A stretch of DNA of 64,000 bases from Microbacterium oleivorans. GTDB taxonomy: Bacteria; Actinomycetota; Actinomycetes; Actinomycetales; Microbacteriaceae. Positions 24,579 to 33,220 of the stretch are shown here, piece by piece. Below the pieces are notes generated by a model. It made no database searches, was not told the DNA's origin, and saw only the letters and a list, made by a program, of their open reading frames with translations. Position 1 is the stretch's first letter; each line of letters begins with the position of its first letter. The stretch spans positions 2,170,001-2,234,000 of the forward strand of contig NZ_CP058316.1 in NCBI RefSeq assembly GCF_013389665.1, written 5' to 3'. Position numbers and translations under genes: made by a program.

Positions 24579-24986
24579 TCATGCCGCCAGGCGCAGGCCC
24601 CGCTGATCGGTGGCCACGTGCTCGCCGTCGGCGATGTTCTCGTCGTCACGGATGAGCGATCCACCCGCGACGTGCGCGTGCGCACCGACGAAGGCGCGAA
24701 CGCCGATCTTGGCGCGCGGGCCGATGGCTGCACCCGAGCCGACGTGAGCGTGCGGCGCGATCTCGACGTTCGGGCCGATGACGGCCTCGCGTTCGATCCA
24801 CGCGCCACGCCCGATGTGGGCCCCCGCCGCGACCTGGACTCCGGGTTCGACGTAGGCGCCCGCTTCGACCATCGCGGTCGGGTGCACCTTGGCCCCGTTC
24901 GCGATCAAGCCCCGACCGTTGGCGTGCTTGCGATAGCGCAGCGTCTCACCGCGGTCGTTCTCGATGTCGATGTAGTTCTTGCCCAC
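24579..24986 (-). CDS. Small left-handed beta-helix (hexapeptide repeat) protein
   Basis: A 135-residue protein made almost only of hexapeptide repeats of the LpxA/acyltransferase type: VHPTAMVEAGAYVEPG, then units starting V/I-x-x-G or I-G-x (HIGRGAWIE, VIGPNVEIA, HVGSGAAIG, KIGVRAFVG, HVAGGSLIR), about residues 33-120. There is no room for an acyltransferase active-site domain, and the N-terminal 30 residues (YIDIENDRGETLRYRKHANG) are unlike known partners. Such minimal beta-helices may serve as carbonic-anhydrase-like or scaffolding proteins; no function is assigned. The GTG start has GGAGGGG at a good distance. Confidence 0.75.
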   Translation of the reverse strand: MGKNYIDIENDRGETLRYRKHANGRGLIANGAKVHPTAMVEAGAYVEPGVQVAAGAHIGRGAWIEREAVIGPNVEIAPHAHVGSGAAIGPRAKIGVRAFVGAHAHVAGGSLIRDDENIADGEHVATDQRGLRLAA

Positions 24987-25008
24987 GATCCCCTCCGACA
25001 GTTCCGGG

Positions 25009-25027
25009 TCCGGTACTGAGTACTGGA
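25009..25027. repeat. 19-bp interrupted palindrome upstream of the hexapeptide gene
   Basis: TCCGGTACTGAGTACTGGA is symmetric around its central G except for one pair. It lies 23 bases upstream of the GTG start at 24986, in a comparatively AT-rich stretch that also holds ATTCCCGAGAAT at 25052-25063. It could be an operator or a leader hairpin of the minus-strand gene. Nothing else is evident in the 253-base gap between 24986 and 25240. Confidence 0.45.
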
Positions 25028-25227
25028 AACAACCGTGCGACCCGTATTTTCATTCCCGAGAATCATTCGGAGCGGCGGGCCGACCGGTTTGCTAGAACAA
25101 GCGTGCGGTCTGCGACTTTCTCGGTCGACGGGGTGCACGCCGGAACCGCGGGGCGATAGCATGCCCGGCCCGGTGGCGAGAGCGCCGGCGCAGCGCGGAG
25201 CCGTCGCGGGGAGGCGCCCGCGTTTGC

Positions 25228-25233
25228 GAGGAT
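25228..25233 (+). promoter_or_regulatory. Possible leaderless -10 element of the YitT gene
   Basis: GAGGAT ends six bases before the GTG at 25240. It has the key A and T positions but not the initial T, and no ribosome-binding site is seen. Confidence 0.3.
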
Positions 25234-25239
25234 GGGCGG

Positions 25240-25887
25240 GTGGAGCCTTCTCGCGCGCCGTCGACCGGACCCTCGCTCGTCTTCGAGGCGGCATTGACGC
25301 GCCACACGCGGGTCGAGGATGCCGTCGGCATCCTGACGGGCACGTTCGTCGCGTCGTTCGGTCTGTTCCTGCTGCAGTCGTCGGGGTCGGTCACCGGCGG
25401 CACCGCCGGTCTCGCGCTCCTTCTCGGCTACGCGACGGGATGGTCGTTCCCGGTGCTGTTCGCCGTGGTCAACGCGCCGTTCGCCGTCCTCGCCCTGTGG
25501 AAGAAGGGCCTGTCCTTCACGCTGCGCACCTTCGCCTCGATCGGGCTCGTGTCGGTCTTCACCTTCGTCCACCAGCACCTGCTGGATTTCGCGAGCATCG
25601 AACCGATCTACGGCACCCTCGGAGGCAACCTGCTCGCCGGCGTGGGGCTGCTGATCCTGTTCCGGCACCGTGCGAGCCTCGGGGGCGTCAACATCATCGC
25701 GCTGGTGATCCAGGATCGGACCGGGTTCAGCGCCGGGTGGACGCAGATGATCTTCGACATCGTCATCATCCTCGCGGCCCTGCTGGTGCTGCCGTGGCCG
25801 GCGGTGCTCCTCAGCGCCGCCGGGGCGGTCGTGCTGAACGTGGTGCTGGTGCTCAACCATCGCCCGGGCCGGTACATCGGCCGCTGA
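25240..25887 (+). CDS. YitT-family membrane protein
   Basis: A 215-residue integral membrane protein with five to six hydrophobic helices, resembling the membrane half of YitT/YczE-type proteins. LTGTFVASFGLFLLQSSGSVTGGTAGLALLLGY near 33-65 contains the conserved glycine-rich turn, and FRHRASLGGVNIIALVIQ near 143 the second copy of it, pointing to an internal duplication. The C-terminal cytoplasmic DUF2179 domain of YitT is missing, as in many actinobacterial members. The transport or other role is unknown. The gene stands alone, convergent with the glycosylase gene. Confidence 0.8.
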   Translation: MEPSRAPSTGPSLVFEAALTRHTRVEDAVGILTGTFVASFGLFLLQSSGSVTGGTAGLALLLGYATGWSFPVLFAVVNAPFAVLALWKKGLSFTLRTFASIGLVSVFTFVHQHLLDFASIEPIYGTLGGNLLAGVGLLILFRHRASLGGVNIIALVIQDRTGFSAGWTQMIFDIVIILAALLVLPWPAVLLSAAGAVVLNVVLVLNHRPGRYIGR

Positions 25888-25924
25888 GCCGGGCAACGGG
25901 TCGCACCGGACGGGTACGCCGAGC

Positions 25925-26698
25925 TCAGTGCTGGCAGCGCGGGCACCAGAAGATGTTGCGTTCGCTCGTGGGAAGCGCGCCGATCTCGTCGGTGCGGATC
26001 AGGGTTCCGCACCGACGGCAGGGTTTGCCCTCGCGCCGATAGACCCACATGCGCTGCCCGGGCCGGTCGTTGCCCGTGAACGTCCGTCCCGAGCGATCGC
26101 GGTTGGCGTGGATCATGCGGTAGCCGGTCTCGAGCACGGCGGTGACGTCGATCTCGGTGGCCGGGGTCGTGGGCAGGATGCCGCGCACGAAGAGCAGCTC
26201 GTTCGCGTACACGTTGCCGAAACCCGCGACATTGCGCTGGTCGAGAAGCGCCACATGGGCGGCACGCGGATCGGCGCCCACCCGGCGCGCCGCCTCGGCG
26301 ATGTCCCAGTCGGGCCCGAGCAGGTCGGGTCCGAGATGGCCGACGAGACGGTCCTCCTCGGCGCTGGGCAGCACGTCGACCATCGCGAGCTCGAAGCCGA
26401 CGGCATCCGCGGATGAGGTTCCCACGATCGCGCGGGCTTGGAACGCCGGGGCGCGCCAGCGTTCGCCGCGCCGGTAGACGTGCCAGCGGCCTTCCATCTT
26501 CAGGTGGGAGTGCAGGCTGTAGTCGCCGATGCGCAGCAGCAGGTGCTTTCCGCGGGCGATCGAGGACCCGACGACCTCGCCGCGCAGGTCGGCTGTCGCG
26601 CTCCCGGGGACGCGGATGTCGAACCGCGCGACCTCCTGGCCGACGAGCGCGTCGCCGATGGCACGCGCCGCGCGGAAGACGGTGTCGCCCTCAGGCAC
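25925..26698 (-). CDS. Fpg/Nei-family DNA glycosylase (endonuclease VIII type)
   Basis: Base-excision repair glycosylase/AP lyase acting on oxidised bases, 257 residues. The mature N-terminus PEGDTV supplies the catalytic Pro and Glu; the sequence PEGD with a following helix is the Nei form, not the Fpg form (PELPEV). GNVYANELLF near 175 is the helix-two-turn-helix, and the zinc finger CRRCG...CPRC closes the protein. The GTG start lies inside the end of the Lhr gene (8-base overlap), so it is translated from the helicase transcript, which suggests a shared repair role. Confidence 0.9.
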   Translation of the reverse strand: MPEGDTVFRAARAIGDALVGQEVARFDIRVPGSATADLRGEVVGSSIARGKHLLLRIGDYSLHSHLKMEGRWHVYRRGERWRAPAFQARAIVGTSSADAVGFELAMVDVLPSAEEDRLVGHLGPDLLGPDWDIAEAARRVGADPRAAHVALLDQRNVAGFGNVYANELLFVRGILPTTPATEIDVTAVLETGYRMIHANRDRSGRTFTGNDRPGQRMWVYRREGKPCRRCGTLIRTDEIGALPTSERNIFWCPRCQH

Positions 26699-29600
26699 GT
26701 TCGGCGCTTCCCGATGGAACGGCCCGTCCGCTGCCGCTGACCCGGCGGAGCGTGAGACCGCGCGAGGATTCGACGAAACCGCCGGCCCGGAGTGCGCGGC
26801 CGGTCGCGGTGCCGTAGACGAACTCGCCGTTGACCTGTTCGACGGTCAGGGTGTCGAGCCGGCGGGCCTGCGCCGTGCGCACCAGATCGGCCGCCGCCGC
26901 GGTGAGCACGTCCTCGTCGTCGCTGAAGGCGAGGGCGGAACGGCCGCCTCGCTCGAGGTACAGCGCGAGCGCGCCGTCGACGAGGACGACGACACCGCCC
27001 GCCTTGCGCCCGGGGCGGTGCGAGACCCCCTCCAGGGCGGGCCAGCCCAGCGCCGCGCCGTAGGGGTTCGCCGGATCGGTGGCTGCGAGTGTGACCGCGC
27101 GGCGGGGCGGCGGGTCGGCCACGGCGGCGTACTCGCGCAGCCGGTCGACGGTGACGGATGCCGCGAACTGCGCGGCCCCCAGCGTCTCGATGACGTACCC
27201 GCGACGGCAGTGGCCCGCCTCCTCGAAGCCGGCGAGCACCCGGTACACCTGCGCGAAGCCCCCGGGCACGCCCTCGGACTGCACGCTGCCGCGGGTCACG
27301 ACGCCGTAGCGGTCGAGCAGCAGCCCGGCCGACGCGGTGACCCGCAGCGACGGGTCCGGCTCGACGGAGGGGAGCAGCGACCACCGGCCGCCGAGCGTCG
27401 TCGGTCGCGGCGCCGCGGTGGTGGCGGGTCGGGCCAGCGGTGTGCCGCGGTACAGGCGCGACCGCGGTGTGCGCCGCGCGCTCCGGTGCGCCTGCGACCC
27501 GCCCGAGAGCAGGGAGCGCACCGGTGAGAAGGTGTCGTTCGTCACGCGCCCCGCCCAGGCCAGACGCCAGAGGGCGTCGAGCACGCTCTGCTCGTTGGGC
27601 GCCCCCACGGCGCCCACCAGCTGTCCGGCGAACCAGCCGCCGCCGACCGCGAGCGCCTCGAGGATGGCGGTGTCGAGATCGCCCGAGGTCGTCGACTCGT
27701 CGGCCTCGGAATCCGCGTCCGCGAGAGCGAGGGTGAGGGGTGCCATGTCGGCCGGGTGCAGCGCGATCCAGCCGTCGCGGCCGGGGAGGGTGCCGTGCCC
27801 TGACCAGACGACCTCGCCCGTCGCGGTCAGCTCGTCGAGCATCCCCGGGGTGTAGTCGCGGACCCGGGAGGGGAGCACGAGCGACTCCCACGCGCTCGCG
27901 GGAATGGGGACGCCGGCGAGCTGCTCGATCACGGCGGCGACGCCGTCGACGCCCTCGAGCGGACGGGTGACGTGCTGCCAGACCGGGAGGAAGCGCGCGA
28001 ACGCCTCGGGCGAGACGGGCTCGACGGTGCCGCGGATCGCGGCCAGCGACCGCATCCGCAGTCGACGCAGCACCTCGGAGTCGCACCACTCGAGATCGTC
28101 CGTTTCGGCACCGGATGCTGCGGGCAGGAAGTACCCGCTCGAGATCCGGCCCTGTGACTCGAGCCGTTGCAGCGTCTGGCGCGCGACCGCCGTGCCGATG
28201 CCCAGACGTGCGGCGACGTCCGTCGTGCGGAAGGGGCCGTGGGTGCGAGCGTGGCGGGCGACGAGGTCGGCGAGGGGATCGACGACCGGCTCGAGGAACG
28301 CCGTCGGGATGCCCACCGGGAGCGCCGACCCCAGCGCATCGCGCAACCGACCGGCATCCTCGATCGCGGCGGTGCGCGCGGCACCGGCGATCGTGACGAC
28401 GATCGCCCGGCGGGCCGCGACGAGATCGCCCAGCAGCGCGGCCGCGTACGCGACGTGCTCGTCGGACGGCGCGGCGGTGGCGGAGGCGGTGGCGGAGGCG
28501 GCGTGCGGGTCGCGAGCGGATCTCGCACTCGACGGGTCGTCCACGCCGTCGACATCCTCGGAATCGGGGATCTCCTCGGAAGCGGCGCTGCGATCATCGG
28601 CAGCGCTGCGGGCGGGGGATCCGGCCTCGGCGGCCGTCTCGAGGCGGGCCGCGGTCTCGGCGGCGTCGAGTGGGCCGAGCAGGCGCAGCAGATCGGCGAC
28701 GCCCTCGAGACCGCGTGCGCGGCGGTCGGGCGCGAGTCGCTGCGCTTTGCGTTCGAACTGCGCGATGATCTCGGGATCGAGCAGCTCGCGCATCTCGACC
28801 TTGCCGAGCAGCTCCGACAGCAGGGCCGGATCGACCGAGAGAGCCGCTGCTCTGCGCTCGGCCAGCGGGGAGTCGCCCTCGTACATGAAGGCCCCGACGT
28901 ATCCGAACAGCAGGTCGCGTGCGTAGGGCGAGGGCTGCGAGGTCGTCGTCTCGACGAGCCGGATGCGGCGGTCGGCGATGTTCCGCGCCAGGCGCAGCAG
29001 TGCGGGCAGGTCGTAGACGTCCTGCAGCACCTCGCGGAGCGTCTCGAGGATGATCGGGAACGACGGATGCCGCCGCGCCACCTCCAGCAGCTGGGCCGAG
29101 CGCTGCCGCTGCTGCCACAACGGGGCCCGCTTGTTGGGGTTCAGGCGCGGCAGCAGCAGCGCGCGCGCCGCGCACTCGCGGAACCGCGAGGCGAACAGCG
29201 CCGACCCGCCCACCTCGTCGGTGACGATCTGCTCGAGCTCGTCGGCGTCGAAGACGAAGAGGTCTGCCCCGGGCGGTTCGGCAGCGGCATCCGGGACCCG
29301 CGCGATTATGCCGTCGTCGCTCGCCACGGCCGCGCCCTCGACTCCGAGACGCTCGCGGATGCGGGCGTTGACGGCCAGTGCCCACGGCGCGTGCACATGC
29401 ATGCCGTACGGGGAATGCAGGATGACGCGCCAGTCGCCGACCTCGTCGCGCGAGCGCTCCACCGTCAGGGTGCGGTCGGTCGGCAGACTGCCGGTGGCCT
29501 CGCGCTGCTCGGCGAGGTGGGCGAGGAGGTTCTCGATCGCGTAGTCGTCGAGCCCGGATTCGCGCAGCCGCTCGGTCGCCTTCTCGGGCCCCGCGGCCGA

Positions 29601-31601
29601 GACCTCGCGGCTGAATCTGCCGAGCGCCTCGCCCAGCTCGGCGGGGCGGCCCAGGCCGTCGCCGTGCCAGAACGGCAGCTTGCCCGGCTGGCCGAAGGCC
29701 GGAACGACGTTGACGCGGTCGTGGGTGATCTCGACGATGCGCCAACTCGTCGTGCCGAGGGTGAAGACGTCGTTGACCCGCGACTCGTAGACCATCTCCT
29801 CGTCGAGCTCGCCGACGCGGGCGTTGCGACTCTCACCGGCGACGAACACGCCGAACAGCCCGCGATCGGGGATGGTGCCGCCGCTCGTGACGGCGATGCG
29901 CTGGGCGCCGGGCCGCCCGGTGAGCGTGCCCTGGTCGCGGTCCCACACCAGGCGGGGCCGGAGCTCGGCGAACTCGTCGGAGGGGAACCGCCCCGCGAGC
30001 AGGTCGAGCGTCGCCTCGTAGGCCGATCGGGGGAGGGTGCGGAACGGTGCGCTGCGGCGGACCGTCTCGAACCAGCTCTCGACCTCGATCGTTCCGGTCG
30101 CACAGGCGGCGATGGTCTGCTGCGCGAGGATGTCGAGCGGGTTCTGCGGCACCGAGATGGCCTCGATCTTGCCGGCCAGCATGCGCTCCGTCACGACCGC
30201 GGTGTGCAGGACGTCGCCGCGGTGCTTCGGGAAGAGCGCGGCGCGGCTGACCTCGCCGACCTGGTGCCCCGCGCGGCCGACGCGCTGCAGACCGGATGCC
30301 GCCGACGGCGGGGCCTCGACCTGGATCACGAGGTCGACGGCGCCCATGTCGATGCCGAGCTCGAGGCTCGAGGTGGCGACGACGCAGCGGAGCGCGCCGG
30401 ACTTCAACTCGTCTTCGACCTGCGCGCGCTGCTCCTTCGACACCGAGCCGTGGTGGGCCTTCGCGAGCACCGGCTCTGCCCCGGCGGATGCCCCGGCCTG
30501 GGCCATCATCCCCGCCGGCACGCTCGCGTCGGGCAGCTCCCCGCCGATCCGCTCGGTGTAGATCTCGTTGAGCCGGCCCGTCAGCCGCTCGGCGAGGCGG
30601 CGGGAGTTCGAGAAGACGATCGTCGAGCGGTGCTGCAGGATGCGGTCGACGATCGCCTCCTCGACGTGCGGCCACACCGACCCGGTGACCTCGCTCGCCT
30701 GCGGAGCCTGGTACCAGGCCCCGTCGTCCCCGTCGTCCCCGTCGTCGTCGGCGTGACGGCCACGACCCCGGGGCGCGGTGCCCGGGGTGCCGCTCTCCTC
30801 GGCGGAGGGAGGGGCGGGCGGATTCAGCATGTCGGGGATGGGCACCACGACGCTGAGGTCGAAGGCCTTGGTCGCGCGGGGCGCGACGATCTCGACGGGT
30901 GCCGCGCCGCCCAGGAAGCGGGCGACCTCGTCGATCGGGCGCACGGTGGCCGACAGGCCGATGCGCTGCGCGGGCTTCTCGAGCAGCGCGTCCAGACGTT
31001 CGAGGCTCACGGCCAGGTGCGCCCCGCGCTTGGTGGCCGCGACGGCGTGGACCTCGTCGACGATCACGGTGTGGACCCCGCGCAGCGTCTCGGAGGTCTG
31101 CGAGGTCAGCATCAGGTAGAGCGACTCGGGGGTCGTGATCAGGATGTCGGGCGGCCGGGCGACCAGCGCTCGGCGATCGGCCGACGAGGTGTCACCGGAG
31201 CGGACCCCGACGGTGACCTCGGGCACCGGCTGCCCGAGGCGCCGGGCCGACTGGCCGATGCCCACCAGCGGCGAGCGGAGGTTGCGCTCGACGTCGACAC
31301 CGAGGGCCTTGAGCGGCGAGACGTACAGCACGCGGGTGTCGGCGGGCGCGGCATCCGATCGGCGTCGCTTCGCGGGCTTGTCGTCGACCGGTCCCGCGGC
31401 GACCTTGTCGCGGAAGATGCGGTCGATCGCCCACAGGAACGCCGAGAGGGTCTTGCCCGACCCGGTCGGCGCGACCACCAGAGCGTGCTTGCCCGCCGAG
31501 ATCGCGTCCCATGCCCCCGCCTGCGCCGTCGTCGGCTTCGCGAACGCACCACGGAACCAGTCCGCGGTGGGCGCGGAGAATCGGGCGAGCACATCGGCCA
31601 T
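26691..31601 (-). CDS. lhr: Lhr-type ATP-dependent DNA helicase
   Basis: Superfamily 2 helicase of the long Lhr form, 1636 residues. The ATPase core has Walker A APTGSGKT near 47, DEVH near 175, SATVRP near 215, and the second RecA domain with SNSRRLAERL, SLELGIDMG and QRVGRAGHQ at about 345-490. It is followed by the Lhr winged helix and the long C-terminal region. Lhr translocates 3'-5' on single-stranded DNA and, in mycobacteria, belongs to a mitomycin-induced repair response. An acidic DDGDDGDDG insertion is encoded by a 9-bp tandem repeat, and another low-complexity insert (AASATASATAAPSDE) lies near 1040. GAAGAT six bases before the ATG at 31601 fits a leaderless start. It overlaps the Nei-type gene downstream. 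Confidence 0.93.
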   Translation of the reverse strand: MADVLARFSAPTADWFRGAFAKPTTAQAGAWDAISAGKHALVVAPTGSGKTLSAFLWAIDRIFRDKVAAGPVDDKPAKRRRSDAAPADTRVLYVSPLKALGVDVERNLRSPLVGIGQSARRLGQPVPEVTVGVRSGDTSSADRRALVARPPDILITTPESLYLMLTSQTSETLRGVHTVIVDEVHAVAATKRGAHLAVSLERLDALLEKPAQRIGLSATVRPIDEVARFLGGAAPVEIVAPRATKAFDLSVVVPIPDMLNPPAPPSAEESGTPGTAPRGRGRHADDDGDDGDDGAWYQAPQASEVTGSVWPHVEEAIVDRILQHRSTIVFSNSRRLAERLTGRLNEIYTERIGGELPDASVPAGMMAQAGASAGAEPVLAKAHHGSVSKEQRAQVEDELKSGALRCVVATSSLELGIDMGAVDLVIQVEAPPSAASGLQRVGRAGHQVGEVSRAALFPKHRGDVLHTAVVTERMLAGKIEAISVPQNPLDILAQQTIAACATGTIEVESWFETVRRSAPFRTLPRSAYEATLDLLAGRFPSDEFAELRPRLVWDRDQGTLTGRPGAQRIAVTSGGTIPDRGLFGVFVAGESRNARVGELDEEMVYESRVNDVFTLGTTSWRIVEITHDRVNVVPAFGQPGKLPFWHGDGLGRPAELGEALGRFSREVSAAGPEKATERLRESGLDDYAIENLLAHLAEQREATGSLPTDRTLTVERSRDEVGDWRVILHSPYGMHVHAPWALAVNARIRERLGVEGAAVASDDGIIARVPDAAAEPPGADLFVFDADELEQIVTDEVGGSALFASRFRECAARALLLPRLNPNKRAPLWQQRQRSAQLLEVARRHPSFPIILETLREVLQDVYDLPALLRLARNIADRRIRLVETTTSQPSPYARDLLFGYVGAFMYEGDSPLAERRAAALSVDPALLSELLGKVEMRELLDPEIIAQFERKAQRLAPDRRARGLEGVADLLRLLGPLDAAETAARLETAAEAGSPARSAADDRSAASEEIPDSEDVDGVDDPSSARSARDPHAASATASATAAPSDEHVAYAAALLGDLVAARRAIVVTIAGAARTAAIEDAGRLRDALGSALPVGIPTAFLEPVVDPLADLVARHARTHGPFRTTDVAARLGIGTAVARQTLQRLESQGRISSGYFLPAASGAETDDLEWCDSEVLRRLRMRSLAAIRGTVEPVSPEAFARFLPVWQHVTRPLEGVDGVAAVIEQLAGVPIPASAWESLVLPSRVRDYTPGMLDELTATGEVVWSGHGTLPGRDGWIALHPADMAPLTLALADADSEADESTTSGDLDTAILEALAVGGGWFAGQLVGAVGAPNEQSVLDALWRLAWAGRVTNDTFSPVRSLLSGGSQAHRSARRTPRSRLYRGTPLARPATTAAPRPTTLGGRWSLLPSVEPDPSLRVTASAGLLLDRYGVVTRGSVQSEGVPGGFAQVYRVLAGFEEAGHCRRGYVIETLGAAQFAASVTVDRLREYAAVADPPPRRAVTLAATDPANPYGAALGWPALEGVSHRPGRKAGGVVVLVDGALALYLERGGRSALAFSDDEDVLTAAAADLVRTAQARRLDTLTVEQVNGEFVYGTATGRALRAGGFVESSRGLTLRRVSGSGRAVPSGSAERA
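30721..30750. repeat. 9-bp tandem repeat inside lhr
   Basis: The unit CCGTCGTCC is repeated about three times in a row with a few changes at the end. On the coding strand it gives the acidic Asp-Asp-Gly triplet repeat in an otherwise unconserved loop between the two helicase domains. Copy-number change by multiples of nine bases would keep the frame. Confidence 0.6.
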
Positions 31602-31733
31602 GTCCCCATCTTCGCGTGCACCACCGACATGGGCGCGGCCTTGCGCCCGCGGCCGCGCGCGTGCCAACGCGGCGTCCCTGCTCCTCCGCGACAATCGCCC
31701 GCGGCCGTGAGACTCCAGCTCCCGGGCCGAGCC

Positions 31734-31819
31734 TCACCGCTCGGTCAGCACGCCGTCGCGCAGCTCGAGCGTGAGCGTCGGCGCGAAGCGCGCGAGGAAG
31801 CCCTGGTCGCAGAAGTCTA
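31734..31819 (-). pseudogene. Remnant of the C-terminal end of an ABC-F-like ATPase
   Basis: Between the esterase stop and the Lhr start, one minus-strand frame reads DQGFLARFAPTLTLELRDGV and ends in TGA at 31734-31736. This resembles the last 25 or so residues of ABC-F proteins, where the stretch follows the SHD switch motif (here CD in its place). No upstream part is present: the frame enters the esterase gene, where it is only an out-of-frame shadow. I read it as a leftover of a deleted gene, next to a stretch (31602-31733) with no coding sign. The match is by eye and short. Confidence 0.4.
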
Positions 31820-32470
31820 CGCCTCGGGGAGCTGCTTGTGCAGGAACGTCGCGACGTCGCTCAGCTCCTGCGCGGACACGGCATGTCCCAGGTCGGGGTA
31901 CACCCGCCCGCTCAGCTCGACGTGCGCGGGCAGCCACTGCACGGTGTGGGCCACGAGCGGCGCGGGGATCACCTCGTCTCGGGCGCCCCGCCCCCAGAAC
32001 ACCGGCGGGCGGCGTTCGGCGAGGGCCGCGTCGCCCGGGAGCGGATGCGGGTTGGCGTAGCCGGCGAGACTCACGGCGAAGGAGAACGACGCGGGCTCGA
32101 GGCGGAGCGCCTCGAGGGCCATGACCCCGCCCTGGGAGAAACCGAGCAGGCCCACGGATGCGGCATCCGAGCGCGCGCCGCGGATCCAGTCGAGCAGCGT
32201 TCGGGCGCCCGCCGTGACCTGTTCGGGGGTGCGCCCGTCCAGCCCTTCGATGGGGTACCACGACCACCCGGGCGTCGGAAAAGGGGGTGCGAGGGGCGCT
32301 CGGACGGCGGCGAGGACGTACTCGCGGGGAAGGTGCGGGGCGAGGGTGAACAGATCGTTCTCATCGGACCCGTACCCGTGCATCATCACCAGGAGCGGAC
32401 GCCCCGCGCGCTCGGACTCGGGAGCCGACCAGCGAACCATCGCGGGGTCGAGAGCCGGGATCTCGGACAT
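31817..32470 (-). CDS. Phospholipase/carboxylesterase-type alpha/beta hydrolase
   Basis: A cytoplasmic serine esterase of 217 residues. The oxyanion region LLVMMHGYGSDENDL near 27-41, the nucleophile elbow GFSQGG near 112, an aspartate in GARDEVIP near 160 and the histidine in DLGHAVS near 195 give a complete triad. This is the small carboxylesterase/phospholipase group (YpfH-like). The real N-terminus MSEIPAL follows CAGGAT by six bases, so the start is probably leaderless. The TAG stop directly abuts the ABC-F-like remnant. Confidence 0.85.
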   Translation of the reverse strand: MSEIPALDPAMVRWSAPESERAGRPLLVMMHGYGSDENDLFTLAPHLPREYVLAAVRAPLAPPFPTPGWSWYPIEGLDGRTPEQVTAGARTLLDWIRGARSDAASVGLLGFSQGGVMALEALRLEPASFSFAVSLAGYANPHPLPGDAALAERRPPVFWGRGARDEVIPAPLVAHTVQWLPAHVELSGRVYPDLGHAVSAQELSDVATFLHKQLPEA

Positions 32471-32569
32471 GCCCCCATCCTGCCAGCCGGCGCCGACACG
32501 CGCCCGGCGGGCGCCGGCCCGCCGGGCGGTCGTCGACGCGTTCGGAGGCGGCATTGGTATACATGGAGC

Positions 32570-33181
32570 ATGGCCGTGCGCACCCCCGATCCCGATCCCG
32601 ACGAGCGCGGCGAGTCGTCGCTGCCGGCAGATCCGCTGCGGGGTGCTCCCGGGGGAGGGTCGACCAACCCGGCCTGGCTGAGCGACGTCGAGCTCACCGA
32701 GGCTCGGCGGCGACTGCCGATGCTCTACGTCGAGGCGGTGCCGGTGCGCACCGACGGCCTGGGCGCCGTCACCCAGGTGGGCATCCTGCTGCGGGCCACC
32801 CCGGTCGGCGAGATGACCCGCACGATCGTGTCGGGCCGCGTCCGGTACGGCGAGACGATCCGCGACGCCCTCTTCCGCCACGTCGAGAACGACCTCGGGC
32901 CCATGGCCTTCCCGCTGCTCCCGGCCTCGCCGGCGCCCTTCACGGTCGCCGAGTACTTCCCGATCCCCGGGGTCAGCGCCTTCCACGACGACCGGCAGCA
33001 TGCGGTCTCGCTCGCGTTCGTCGTGCCGGTGACCGGCACGTGCGAGCCTCGCCAGGACGCGCTCGAGGTGACCTGGCTCGACCCGGCCGAGGCGGCATCC
33101 GACGCCCTCGCCGCCGAGATGGAGGGCGGCCGGGGCACGCTCATCCGCTTGGCGCTGGCCTCGGTGGGCGCGCTGCGCTGA
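32570..33181 (+). CDS. NUDIX-like protein with degenerate box (DUF4916-like)
   Basis: A 203-residue protein with the NUDIX fold. After a hydrophilic N-terminus (Asp, Pro, Gly rich, about 40 residues) comes LPMLYVEAVPVRTDGLGAV and the NUDIX-box position near 88-110: GRVRYGETIRDALFRHVEND. The spacing G-x5-E-x7-R fits, but the RExxEE core reads R-H-V-E-N-D, so the metal-binding glutamates are lost or replaced by Asn and Asp. It may bind rather than hydrolyse a nucleotide derivative. I recall this as the actinobacterial DUF4916 group. TATACA lies six bases before the ATG. The next gene is separately promoted. Confidence 0.75.
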   Translation: MAVRTPDPDPDERGESSLPADPLRGAPGGGSTNPAWLSDVELTEARRRLPMLYVEAVPVRTDGLGAVTQVGILLRATPVGEMTRTIVSGRVRYGETIRDALFRHVENDLGPMAFPLLPASPAPFTVAEYFPIPGVSAFHDDRQHAVSLAFVVPVTGTCEPRQDALEVTWLDPAEAASDALAAEMEGGRGTLIRLALASVGALR

Positions 33182-33207
33182 CCCGCGCCGTCGCGCTCGG
33201 TCCTGCG

Positions 33208-33213
33208 TAGGCT
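33208..33213 (+). promoter_or_regulatory. Leaderless -10 element of the M3 peptidase gene
   Basis: TAGGCT lies seven bases before the ATG at 33221, with no ribosome-binding site between. Same geometry as the other leaderless candidates. Confidence 0.5.
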
Positions 33214-33220
33214 CGGGGGC

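Noticed and set aside
28470..28500. GCGGTGGCGGAG-type repeat as a noncoding element.
   Set aside because: It lies within lhr and simply encodes the Ala/Ser/Thr-rich loop; no separate function is needed.
28167..32060. Plus-strand frame of almost 1300 codons through the lhr region.
   Set aside because: It is antisense to all conserved helicase motifs and continues through the esterase gene without respecting any boundary.
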